A DNA stretch of 5,703 nt, from assembly GCA_030619405.1 (NCBI GenBank), contig JAUXBK010000179.1:1-5703 (forward strand). The letters are read 5' to 3'. Below, piece after piece: positions 1 to 5,427 of this stretch. Position numbers and translations under genes: made by a program. Origin of the DNA: Sedimenticola sp. Its GTDB lineage: Bacteria; Pseudomonadota; Gammaproteobacteria; Chromatiales; Chromatiaceae. The stretch's first letter is position 1, and each line of letters begins with the position of its first letter. Below the pieces are notes generated by a model. It was not told where the DNA came from, ran no database searches, and was given only the letters and a program-made list of their open reading frames with translations.

Positions 1-78
1 GACAGGATTTACAGGATTGTTCAGGATTAACAGAATTTACAGAATTATATAAACCTGTAAATCCTGTTAATCCTGTCC
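1..78. repeat. Imperfect inverted repeat of 9-base units (CAGGATTTA type)
   Basis: The left half contains five CAGGA/CAGAA cores beginning at 3, 12, 22, 31 and 40, so the spacing is 9 or 10 bases. The right half carries the complement: CCTG cores at 54, 63 and 72, again 9 bases apart. The halves can fold into a long AT-rich hairpin around an ATATAA centre near 47-52. Repeats of this ACAGGATTTACAGGATTAA type are familiar as dispersed intergenic elements in many bacterial genomes. The left side may continue beyond the window. It contains no coding sequence. Any role, such as transcript end or mobile hairpin, is unknown. Confidence 0.8.
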
Positions 79-200
79 ATTTATTGAGACGATTTTGAAC
101 GGAAATGGTGAGGTCTGAATTAGACGAACGTCTGCTTCATATACTGGAAGCGGTCATTTCTTCGAGGAGCCCCTGATTGGATGGAAAACCTCTAAGGCAA
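79..200. other. Gene-free stretch upstream of yeaD
   Basis: No convincing gene is visible here. A 23-codon frame (ATG at 105, TGA at 174-176) reads MVRSELDERLLHILEAVISS and then RSP. It looks helical, but it has no clear ribosome binding site and matches no family I can name, so it could be a decayed gene start or chance. A small palindrome, AGACG-AA-CGTCT, lies at 122-133. A GAGGAG at 164-169 precedes a TTG at 177 that would add 38 residues to the downstream mutarotase. I do not believe that start, because the added residues would come from the heptamer array. Confidence 0.5.
140..145 (+). promoter_or_regulatory. Possible -10 hexamer (TATACT) for yeaD
   Basis: TATACT differs from the sigma-70 -10 consensus at one position. 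There is no good -35 box 16-18 bases upstream and no extended -10 TG. If it is used, the yeaD message would begin near position 152 and carry the whole heptamer array in a leader of about 140 bases. This is a weak, inspection-only call. Confidence 0.2.
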
Positions 201-284
201 TGTTGGAAGGTGGAAAGCGGAGGGCGGAAGGCGGAAGATAGAAGGCAGAATTTGGAAGTCAGGAGTCTGGAGTCAAGAAGGGGG
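201..284 (+). repeat. Degenerate heptamer array ending in the yeaD ribosome binding site
   Basis: Twelve consecutive 7-base units fit one phase. In order: TGTTGGA, AGGTGGA, AAGCGGA, GGGCGGA, AGGCGGA, AGATAGA, AGGCAGA, ATTTGGA, AGTCAGG, AGTCTGG, AGTCAAG, AAGGGGG. The shared skeleton is roughly AGNNNGA. Units differ in sequence but the spacing never slips, so the 7-base period is conserved better than the letters. The AGTC-containing units resemble the complement of the TTCTGAC array at 4622-4697. The last unit doubles as the Shine-Dalgarno of yeaD. Confidence 0.75.
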
Positions 285-286
285 AG
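278..286 (+). promoter_or_regulatory. Ribosome binding site that fixes the yeaD start
   Basis: AAGGGGGAG lies four bases before the ATG at 291. It supports 291 rather than the longer TTG start at 177, which would encode heptamer-derived residues with no counterpart in the family. Confidence 0.7.
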
Positions 287-290
287 CATT

Positions 291-1196
291 ATGTTGAACA
301 TCGAACGATTGAATCGGGACTTCGCCATCGCGGGTCAGCTGGAGTTCGTCAAGGGGGAGGGTGGCTTCCCGATGGTTGAGATCCACAGCCCCCGGTCCCG
401 GGCTCTCATCTCTCTGTATGGGGGGCAGATACTCTCGTTCCAGCCGGCGGGTGAAGCGGAGGATCTCCTGTTCCTGAGCGGGCAGGCCCATTACCAGAGC
501 GGCAAGGCAATCAAGGGGGGCATACCGGTCTGCTGGCCCTGGTTCGGCCCGGATCCGGAGGGGACGGGGCGGCCGGCCCACGGTTTCGTCCGCAACCGCC
601 ACTGGGATGCGGTGACCACCCGGCTTCTGCCGGATGGATCTATCTTGGTGCGGGTTGCGCTGGTGGACAGTCACAAGACCCGCGATCTGTGGTCCCATCC
701 GTTCCAGCTGGCGATCGAGATCACCGTAGGGACAACATTGAACGTCGAACTGGTAACACGTAATACCGGAGACGAGACCATAGAGATCACCCAGGCGCTG
801 CACACCTATTTCCGGGTCGGAGACGTTCGTCGGGCCCAGGTCCTGGGGCTGGAGGGTTCGACCTACCTGGACAAGGTGGATGGCGGGATCGAAAAGAGCC
901 AGGTCGGCCCGGTCACCATCGATCGAGTGGTCGACAGGATATACGCCGGTGCGCCCGGCAAGCTGGAGATCGTGGATGAGAGTCTTCAGCGCAGGATCCG
1001 GATCGACTCCAGAGGGAGCGACAGCGTGGTGGTCTGGAATCCCTGGTCGGAGATCGCCGCCTCCATGGGGGATCTGGCGGACGACGACTATCAACGCATG
1101 CTCTGCGTCGAAACCGCCAACGCCGGGCCGGACAAGGTAACCGTAACGCCGGGGGATACCTATCGGCTGGGTGTTAAAACAGGAACTAGGTCCTAG
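291..1196 (+). CDS. yeaD: D-hexose-6-phosphate mutarotase (aldose 1-epimerase superfamily, YeaD type)
   Basis: A 301-residue cytosolic enzyme, close to the 294 residues of E. coli YeaD. The family interconverts alpha and beta anomers of hexose 6-phosphates such as glucose 6-phosphate. Visible family blocks are GGIPVCWPWFGP near residues 76-87, PAHGF with His97, ALHTYFRVGD with His171, YLDKVDGG, VVVWNPW, SMGDLADDDY and CVETAN with Glu274. By analogy with characterised members, His171 and Glu274 are the likely catalytic pair. The ATG at 291 is chosen for its ribosome binding site and family length. The last codons read ACT AGG TCC TAG, so the C-terminal Thr-Arg-Ser and the stop come from a heptamer repeat. 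It converges on mltD. No operon partner is visible, and the general role is sugar-phosphate metabolism. Confidence 0.93.
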   Translation: MLNIERLNRDFAIAGQLEFVKGEGGFPMVEIHSPRSRALISLYGGQILSFQPAGEAEDLLFLSGQAHYQSGKAIKGGIPVCWPWFGPDPEGTGRPAHGFVRNRHWDAVTTRLLPDGSILVRVALVDSHKTRDLWSHPFQLAIEITVGTTLNVELVTRNTGDETIEITQALHTYFRVGDVRRAQVLGLEGSTYLDKVDGGIEKSQVGPVTIDRVVDRIYAGAPGKLEIVDESLQRRIRIDSRGSDSVVVWNPWSEIAASMGDLADDDYQRMLCVETANAGPDKVTVTPGDTYRLGVKTGTRS

Positions 1197-1248
1197 GAAA
1201 AAGACAGGACCGAGGACCGAGGACCGAGGACCAAGGTACTAGGAAAGG
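1182..1248 (+). repeat. Heptamer repeats at the yeaD 3' end (GGTCCTA and GGACCGA)
   Basis: Two phased blocks are visible. GGAACTA, GGTCCTA, GGAAAAA run from 1182 to 1202 and overlap the yeaD stop codon. After a four-base slip, GGACCGA occurs three times, then GGACCAA, GGTACTA and GGAAAGG, from 1207 to 1248. The first block is a variant of the element at 1476-1497 and 5418-5439. A lone GAGGACCG at 1449-1456 suggests another remnant. GGACCGA and GGTACTA occurring as neighbours in one phase shows that the two heptamers belong to one related group. Confidence 0.8.
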
Positions 1249-1255
1249 CTTGTTT

Positions 1256-1433
1256 GATCCCCTCACCCTGTCCCTCTCCCGGTGGGAGAGGGGACCCTTT
1301 GTTGAAGGTGGGCATTGAGTCACGCTTCCCACTCTGCAACAGGCTCCGAACAGACGCCCTCTCCCCCCGGGAGACGACTGCAGGAGGTAGAGTAACGCAG
1401 GGCGCAGTTACCGAGGGTTGGGGTGAGGGGATC
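1256..1433. repeat. 178-base palindromic element with 13-base terminal inverted repeats (MITE/REP-like)
   Basis: GATCCCCTCACCC at 1256-1268 is perfectly repeated in inverse at 1421-1433, and the match continues imperfectly to 21 bases (18 of 21). Internal hairpins are CCCTCTCCC-GGT-GGGAGAGGG at 1272-1292 and TCTCCC-CCC-GGGAGA at 1360-1374. A CGCCCT/AGGGCG pair lies at 1355-1360 and 1399-1404. No transposase is present, so any movement would need help in trans. The CCCTCACCC...CTCTCCC composition resembles widespread dispersed proteobacterial palindromes, whose translations appear as spurious Pro/Gly/Arg-rich ORFs. I see no clear target-site duplication. Confidence 0.7.
1270..1295. terminator. 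Strong GC hairpin, possible terminator between convergent genes
   Basis: CCCTCTCCC and GGGAGAGGG pair around a three-base GGT loop inside the palindromic element, with GTC/GAC extending the stem past a one-base bulge. It lies 74 bases after the yeaD stop, in a convergent gap. There is no run of T immediately after it (ACCCTTTG follows), so intrinsic termination would be weak and the call is tentative. Confidence 0.35.
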
Positions 1434-1434
1434 A

Positions 1435-1480
1435 GAAAAAACAGAAACGAGGACCGGGTTTTGACTGTTTCTATCTTTTC
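1435..1480 (-). terminator. AU-rich 14-base-pair stem downstream of mltD
   Basis: Read on the minus strand, GAAAAGATAGAAAC (from 1480) pairs with GTTTCTGTTTTTTC (to 1435) over all 14 positions. Twelve are Watson-Crick pairs and two are G-U wobbles, around an 18-base loop. On the plus strand the same two positions would be A-C mismatches, so the fold favours RNA made from mltD. The stem begins eight bases after the mltD stop, and its 3' arm contains a run of six T. It is probably a terminator or a 3'-end stabilising hairpin, though the U run lies inside the stem rather than after it. Confidence 0.45.
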
Positions 1481-1497
1481 CTAGTACCTAGTACCTG
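1476..1497 (-). repeat. Dispersed TAG-bearing heptamer element at the mltD stop
   Basis: The minus strand reads CAG, then GGTACTA-type units twice, then GGAAAA. All 22 bases are identical to 5418-5439 on the plus strand at the dnaQ stop. The mltD stop codon (1488-1490) is the first TAG of this element, and a second TAG follows seven bases later in another frame. A diverged copy (GGTCCTA) lies at the yeaD stop. Confidence 0.85.
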
Positions 1498-3155
1498 CCC
1501 TTAACATACAGCTGCAACCGCTGCCCCGGCTGCAGGTACTTCCCCGGCAGGGTGTTCCACTTTTTGAGATCGGCCACCTTGATTCTGAAACGCTGGGCGA
1601 TGCGGGACAGGGAGTCACCTTTGCGTACCCGGTAATGGAGGGCGTTGCGTCGGGGAGTGGTATCCGGGGGTGGGTCGATGGTGAGACTGGCCACCTTTCC
1701 GTTGCGGCTTTTGCCGCCGTTCTTGGTCCATACTACCAGCTTCTGGCCGGGATGCAGGGTCTCTTTCGGAGAGATGCCGTTCCAGCGCGCCAGGGTCTTG
1801 TGGCCCACCCGGTAACTTCTGGCGATATCCCAGAGATTATCCCCCGGCTGAACGGTGTGGGTGATCTTGTTACCGCTGCGGTTGCTGCTCTGGAGCCGGG
1901 CCAGACGCTGCCCGCTGGAGAGTGCGTAGTGCTCGGCCGGCTGGTTGGAGAGAGGGATCAGCAGGTGCTTTCCAGCCCGGATGCGGTTTCCCTTCAGACG
2001 GTTTGCCTGCTTCAGAACCTGTACGGTGGTGCCGTGCCGGTTTGCAATTCTGCCCAGGTTGTCGCCACTGCGTATCCGGTAACGTTCCCAGCGCAGGCGT
2101 TTGCCGGGGTCCAGGCGTGCCAGTCGGGCATTGAAGCCTTTCACTCGGTCGAGGGGCAGGTTGAGGCGGTGTGGTCCTTCCGGGTCAGTGGCCCAGCGAT
2201 TGAAGCCGGGGTTGAGCAGATACAGCTCGTCGATCGGTATCCCGGCCATGTCGGCCGCCAGGGCCAGGTCCAGCTGGCTGCCGATATCCACGGTCGAAAA
2301 GTAGGGTTGGTCCGGGACAGACTCGAGGATGACGCCATAGTGCTCTGGCGCCGCCACCACCTTTGCCACTGCCAGTAGTCGGGGGACGTAGCCCTTGGTC
2401 TCCCTGGGCAGGTCCAGGGACCAGAAATCGGTAGCCTTTCCCCGCTTCTGGTTGTTCCGGATGGCACGTCTCACGTTGCTGGCACCGGTGTTGTAGGCGG
2501 CCAGCGCCAACTCCCAGTCGCCGTCGAATCGTGCCGCCAGCGATTTGAGGTAATCCAACGCTGCCCGGGTGGCCGCTACCACGTCCCGGCGGCCTTCGTA
2601 CCACCAGTTTTGCTTGAGTCCATACATCCTGCCGGTAGAGGGTATGAACTGCCAGATTCCCGATGCACGCCCCGGTGAGTAGGCGAACGGTTGAAAGGCG
2701 CTCTCGACCACCGGCAGCAGGACCAGCTCTGTGGGCATGTGGCGTTTTTCCACCTCCTCCACGATGAAGTGAAGGTAGGGGCGGGCACGCTGCCGGACCC
2801 GTTTCAGATAATCCGGGTGGGCGGCAATCCACTTTATCTCCTGCTCCACCCGGCGGTTGGCCGGAACCTTCAGCCGGTAACCTCGACGAATGCGATCCCA
2901 GAGGTCTGGTGCCTGAAGGCGGGGCGTCAAACCCCGGTGGGTCTCAGGGGTGGGTACCTCGAACTCAGTGCCCGTACCCAGGCTGAGGAGGGGGGTGCTT
3001 TCGGAGTCGGCCTGCTCCGGGGTATCATCCTGGGCCGCAGTGTAGGGAGAGGTATCGGTGGGCTGGCGAACCGGAAGAGTGTTGCCACAACCCGTAAGTG
3101 CGACAGCCAGGAGGATGGATATGAAGGGTAAAAACAGGGTTCTGGGAAAAGGCAT
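1488..3155 (-). CDS. mltD: Membrane-bound lytic murein transglycosylase D, lipoprotein with three LysM domains
   Basis: A 555-residue enzyme predicted to cleave the MurNAc-GlcNAc bond of peptidoglycan, giving 1,6-anhydro ends, from the outer membrane facing the periplasm. A lipoprotein signal (residues 1-22) ends in lipobox LTGC with Cys23. Gly at +2 is compatible with outer-membrane sorting. A low-complexity linker leads to a GH23/SLT domain at about 126-271. It shows LLPVVESAF with likely catalytic Glu151, then GIWQFIPSTGRMYGL, AALDYL and ALAAYNTG. LysM domains at about 359-401, 433-476 and 508-551 (YRIRSGDNL, HTVQPGDNL, YRVRKGDSL) should bind glycan. E. coli MltD is shorter (452 residues) with two annotated LysM. 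The ATG at 3155 is preferred over the TTG at 3167, which lacks a Shine-Dalgarno. The final Arg-Tyr and TAG come from the heptamer element. It diverges from the methyltransferase, and gloB is not between them. Confidence 0.95.
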   Translation of the reverse strand: MPFPRTLFLPFISILLAVALTGCGNTLPVRQPTDTSPYTAAQDDTPEQADSESTPLLSLGTGTEFEVPTPETHRGLTPRLQAPDLWDRIRRGYRLKVPANRRVEQEIKWIAAHPDYLKRVRQRARPYLHFIVEEVEKRHMPTELVLLPVVESAFQPFAYSPGRASGIWQFIPSTGRMYGLKQNWWYEGRRDVVAATRAALDYLKSLAARFDGDWELALAAYNTGASNVRRAIRNNQKRGKATDFWSLDLPRETKGYVPRLLAVAKVVAAPEHYGVILESVPDQPYFSTVDIGSQLDLALAADMAGIPIDELYLLNPGFNRWATDPEGPHRLNLPLDRVKGFNARLARLDPGKRLRWERYRIRSGDNLGRIANRHGTTVQVLKQANRLKGNRIRAGKHLLIPLSNQPAEHYALSSGQRLARLQSSNRSGNKITHTVQPGDNLWDIARSYRVGHKTLARWNGISPKETLHPGQKLVVWTKNGGKSRNGKVASLTIDPPPDTTPRRNALHYRVRKGDSLSRIAQRFRIKVADLKKWNTLPGKYLQPGQRLQLYVKGRY

Positions 3156-3158
3156 TCG

Positions 3159-3164
3159 ACCTCT
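3159..3164 (-). promoter_or_regulatory. Ribosome binding site that fixes the mltD start
   Basis: On the minus strand GAGAGG (3164 to 3159) precedes TCGA and the ATG at 3155. The alternative TTG at 3167 has only GCATCCC before it. The chosen start puts the basic residue of the signal peptide (MPFPRT) at the N-terminus, as expected for a lipoprotein. Confidence 0.6.
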
Positions 3165-3167
3165 CAA

Positions 3168-3272
3168 GGGATGCTGCCGCCGAGACTCCGGATATGTTCA
3201 TTGACTCAGGAATATACGAGAACCGGAGCTGTTTTTCCACCAGTAACGAACGCCGTTTGGGGATATGTTGGC
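3168..3272. promoter_or_regulatory. Divergent spacer between mltD and the methyltransferase, promoters expected
   Basis: Both divergent genes must be transcribed out of this spacer. The best hexamers I see are a minus-strand TATATT at 3211-3216 (mltD -10) without a good -35, and a plus-strand TTGACT at 3201-3206 without a matching -10. GGATATGTT occurs twice in direct orientation at 3190-3198 and 3261-3269, 71 bases apart. This could be a pair of binding sites or chance. No heptamer repeats occur here, unlike the other spacers. Confidence 0.4.
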
Positions 3273-3278
3273 GGAGGA
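3273..3278 (+). promoter_or_regulatory. Ribosome binding site that fixes the methyltransferase start
   Basis: A consensus GGAGGA five bases before the ATG at 3284. It argues against the in-frame ATG at 3194, whose extra 30 residues resemble no known family N-terminus and lie in the promoter region. Confidence 0.85.
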
Positions 3279-3283
3279 CGGTC

Positions 3284-4078
3284 ATGATGAGGCAAAATGC
3301 AGGTATGAACAAACGGGGATTCTGTGCAGCAGAGGATGATCTTGGGCAGGCCCTGGAGCAATGGTTCAGCAGCTATCCAGGTTCTGCTCTGTTGCAGCAG
3401 GAGCAGGCCAGCCTGGAACCCATGTTGTCTCAGCTGTTCGGCTACTATCTGTTGCAGGTCGGCTTTCCTCTGTTTCAGATCCCCCCCGGCCTGGCGGGCA
3501 GGGTGAAATCCCCGCTACTGGTCACGCAGGAACTGCCCCGTTGCCCCACGCCAGGCTGGGTGTGTGGTGATCCACTGCAGCTGCCTGTGGCAGGTGACAG
3601 TGTGGATGCCGTGCTGTTGCAGCACGCGCTGGATTTTTCCACGGATCCCCGGCAGTTGCTGCGCGAAGCGGAGCGGGTGCTGATACCGGAAGGGCATCTG
3701 GTCGTCGTGGGATTCAATCCCTGGAGTCTGTGGGGTGTATGGCGTCTGTTCCATCGACCGGGTGGGAGGGTTCCCTGGTGTGGTCACTTCCTCTCTCAGC
3801 ATCGTCTGCATGACTGGCTTTCCCTATTGGGGTTCGATCTGGAACGAACCGAATCACTGATGTTCAAGCCACCCCTCAAGCAGCCTGCGCTGATGGAACG
3901 ATTGCAATGGGTGGAACGGCTGGGCGTAAATGGCTGGTCCTTGCTGGGTGGTGTCTATATCATCCAGGCGGTGAAACGGGTCTCCACACTGACGCCATTG
4001 AAGTCCCACTGGAAACTGCGCCAGGCTCTGCTGGGCAGCCCTGGCATCGAACCAACGACGAGGACTCCGTCCCGTTGA
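3284..4078 (+). CDS. SAM-dependent methyltransferase of the YafS-like class I type
   Basis: A 264-residue soluble protein. The C-terminal half of a Methyltransf_11-like Rossmann fold is clear: GDPLQLPVAGDSVDAVLLQHAL (about 95-116), then DPRQLLREAERVLIPEGHLVVVGFNPWS (about 121-148), then a bulge with LSLLGFDL. The N-terminal part SQLFGYYLLQVGFPLFQ (about 49-65) sits where SAM-binding motif I belongs but lacks the usual GxGxG. This degenerate form seems to be typical of the family encoded next to rnhA in gammaproteobacteria. The substrate is not known from sequence. A second ATG directly follows the first, so the start could be 3284 or 3287. rnhA follows after 32 bases on the same strand, so the two probably share a transcript. 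It matches the position of E. coli yafS, but I do not assign that symbol. Confidence 0.85.
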   Translation: MMRQNAGMNKRGFCAAEDDLGQALEQWFSSYPGSALLQQEQASLEPMLSQLFGYYLLQVGFPLFQIPPGLAGRVKSPLLVTQELPRCPTPGWVCGDPLQLPVAGDSVDAVLLQHALDFSTDPRQLLREAERVLIPEGHLVVVGFNPWSLWGVWRLFHRPGGRVPWCGHFLSQHRLHDWLSLLGFDLERTESLMFKPPLKQPALMERLQWVERLGVNGWSLLGGVYIIQAVKRVSTLTPLKSHWKLRQALLGSPGIEPTTRTPSR

Positions 4079-4104
4079 AAATATCACCGGAACGGAGTAC
4101 GGGA
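4064..4104 (+). promoter_or_regulatory. Alternative stems over the methyltransferase stop and the rnhA ribosome binding site
   Basis: ACTCCGT (4064-4070) can pair with ACGGAGT (4092-4098), leaving the rnhA GGGAG (4101-4105) free. TCCCGT (4070-4075) can instead pair with ACGGGA (4099-4104), covering it. The two stems share base 4070. The left arms are the last codons of the methyltransferase, so a ribosome finishing that gene would open either stem. This suggests translational coupling. The stems are short and were found by eye. Confidence 0.3.
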
Positions 4105-4110
4105 GCCTGC

Positions 4111-4578
4111 ATGACTGAACGGGTTGAGATCTATACCGATGGGGCCTGCAAGGGCAATCCGGGCCCCGGTGGCTGGGGGGCCCTGCTGCGCTTCAGGGAC
4201 CGGGAGCGGGAGTTGTTCGGGGGCGAACCCCTCACCACTAACAACCGGATGGAGCTGATGGCAGTGATTCAGGGGTTGTCGACACTGACCCGTCGCGCTG
4301 CCGTGCGGGTTACCACGGACTCACAGTATGTAAAAAAAGGCATTACCGAATGGATCGGCAACTGGAAGCGAAACGGCTGGCGCACCGCCAGCCGCCAAGC
4401 GGTAAAGAACAGTGACCTCTGGAAGCAGCTGGACCAGCAGGCGGCCCGCCACGATGTCGAATGGGCCTGGGTAAAGGGCCACAGCGGTCACCCGGAGAAC
4501 GAACGGGCGGACGACCTGGCCAACCGGGGGATCGAGGAGATGCAGAATGAAGAATTCAGGATGTGGAATCCAGAATAA
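4111..4578 (+). CDS. rnhA: Ribonuclease HI
   Basis: A 155-residue cytosolic endonuclease that cuts the RNA strand of RNA:DNA hybrids, clearing R-loops and primers. Length and numbering match E. coli RnhA. The catalytic Asp10 (IYTDGACKGNPGPGGW), Glu48 (NNRMEL), Asp70 (VTTDSQYV) and Asp134 (ERADDLA) are all present, as is His124 in WVKGHSGHPEN. The substrate-binding basic segment KKGITEWIGNWKRNGW is intact. GGGAG at 4101-4105 supports the ATG at 4111. The core ends near residue 144. The last 11 residues (QNEEFRMWNPE) and the stop are encoded by 7-base units and are unlike the usual C-terminus, so they are probably repeat-derived, and the active site is unaffected. It is co-directional with dnaQ, whereas in E. 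coli the two genes diverge. Confidence 0.97.
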   Translation: MTERVEIYTDGACKGNPGPGGWGALLRFRDRERELFGGEPLTTNNRMELMAVIQGLSTLTRRAAVRVTTDSQYVKKGITEWIGNWKRNGWRTASRQAVKNSDLWKQLDQQAARHDVEWAWVKGHSGHPENERADDLANRGIEEMQNEEFRMWNPE

Positions 4579-4591
4579 AGTCGGAGTCATC
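4543..4591 (+). repeat. Heptamer array spanning the rnhA 3' end
   Basis: In one phase the units are CAGAATG, AAGAATT, CAGGATG, TGGAATC, CAGAATA, AAGTCGG and AGTCATC. The first five share a NAGAAT-like skeleton and encode the terminal residues of RNase HI. The stop TAA straddles the fifth and sixth units. The sixth and seventh shift toward the AGTC type seen upstream of yeaD. Confidence 0.7.
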
Positions 4592-4621
4592 GGGAACCTT
4601 TTGAATCCCGAGACGATCTCA

Positions 4622-4697
4622 TTCTGACTTCTGACTTCTGACTTCTGACTTCTGACTTCTGACTTCTGACTTCTGACTTCTGACTTCTGACTTCTGA
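4622..4697 (+). repeat. Tandem heptamer (TTCTGAC), ten perfect copies plus a partial
   Basis: Ten exact TTCTGAC units run from 4622 to 4691, followed by TTCTGA. Because 7 is not a multiple of 3, the TGA in each unit falls in a new frame every time, so all three plus-strand frames are closed within 21 bases. The minus strand has no stops and reads as an SEVRSQK peptide repeat in any frame. It fills most of the 132-base rnhA-dnaQ gap and merges into TGAGGA (4695-4700), the likely dnaQ Shine-Dalgarno, ten bases before the ATG. The perfect copies suggest recent slippage expansion. Confidence 0.95.
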
Positions 4698-4710
4698 GGA
4701 ATCTTAAAAC

Positions 4711-5427
4711 ATGCGCCAGATCGTACTGGACACGGAGACCACTGGCCTGGAGCCATCGCAGGGGCATCGGATCATCGAGATCGGGTGTGTGGAGATGATC
4801 GACCGGCGTCTGACCGGCAATAACTTCCATCAATATCTGCAGCCAGACCGGGAGATCGATCAGGCGGCGGTGGACGTTCATGGCATCACCAATGCGTTTC
4901 TGGCCGACAAGCCCCGCTTCACGGACCTGGTCGATGACTTCATGGAGTATATCCAGGGGGCGGAGCTGATCATCCACAATGCCCCGTTCGACGTGGGCTT
5001 CATCGATCACGAGTTGAGTATGCTGAATCCGGAGTGGCCGGAGCTCGCTGGCTGCTGCACCATTACCGACACTCTGGCGATGGCAAAGAAGAAGCATCCT
5101 GGGCAGCGCAACAGCCTGGACGCCCTGTGCCGCCGTTACGATATCGACAACAGCCATCGGGAACTGCACGGTGCGCTGCTGGATGCTGAGATCCTGGCCG
5201 AAGTCTATCTGATGATGACTGGTGGTCAGGGGGCGCTGTCCCTGGACAACCTTCAGGGAGATGAGGGTGCCCGGCCTGCATCAGCTATACGCCGGCTCGA
5301 CCCGGGGAGGCCCGCACTCAAGGTGATCAGGGCATCGGCGGAGGAGCTGGTACTGCACCAGGGTCGGCTGCAGGCCATCGACCAGGCGAGTAACGGGGGT
5401 TGTCTCTGGAAAAGATACAGGTACTAG
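4711..5427 (+). CDS. dnaQ: DNA polymerase III epsilon subunit, 3'-5' proofreading exonuclease
   Basis: A 238-residue proofreading subunit of the replicative polymerase core, normally bound to the alpha subunit. DEDDh motifs are complete. Exo I has Asp7 and Glu9 (VLDTETTGLEP), exo II has Asp94 (IIHNAPFDVGFIDHE), and exo III has His153 and Asp158 (HGALLDAEILAEVY). The C-terminal tail, a flexible segment plus SAEELVLHQGRLQAID...CLW, matches the region known to bind polymerase alpha. The family normally ends just after LW. Here the last residues Arg-Tyr-Arg-Tyr and TAG are read from the heptamer element. TGAGGA at 4695-4700 supports the ATG at 4711, although the ten-base gap is slightly long. No separate promoter is obvious, so it may be transcribed with rnhA or from within the repeat region. 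Confidence 0.97.
   Translation: MRQIVLDTETTGLEPSQGHRIIEIGCVEMIDRRLTGNNFHQYLQPDREIDQAAVDVHGITNAFLADKPRFTDLVDDFMEYIQGAELIIHNAPFDVGFIDHELSMLNPEWPELAGCCTITDTLAMAKKKHPGQRNSLDALCRRYDIDNSHRELHGALLDAEILAEVYLMMTGGQGALSLDNLQGDEGARPASAIRRLDPGRPALKVIRASAEELVLHQGRLQAIDQASNGGCLWKRYRY

Noticed and set aside
105..176. Small 23-residue gene
   Set aside because: No clear ribosome binding site, no recognisable family and no supporting context, so it could equally be chance or a gene remnant.
177..290. N-terminal extension of the mutarotase from TTG at 177
   Set aside because: The added 38 residues are translated heptamer repeat, and a good ribosome binding site and family length support ATG 291.
273..1094. 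273-residue minus-strand ORF opposite yeaD
   Set aside because: It is antisense to a clearly conserved gene and shows no family motif.
1254..1484. 76-residue Pro/Gly/Arg-rich ORF
   Set aside because: It is a translation of the palindromic element (PSPCPSPGGRG type), a known kind of spurious ORF over such repeats.
4622..4697. CRISPR array
   Set aside because: The 7-base units are directly adjacent with no spacers, so this is a simple tandem repeat.
4321..5169. 282-residue minus-strand ORF with an SEVRSQK repeat
   Set aside because: It runs antisense to rnhA and dnaQ. The repeat peptide is just the stop-free strand of the TTCTGAC array.
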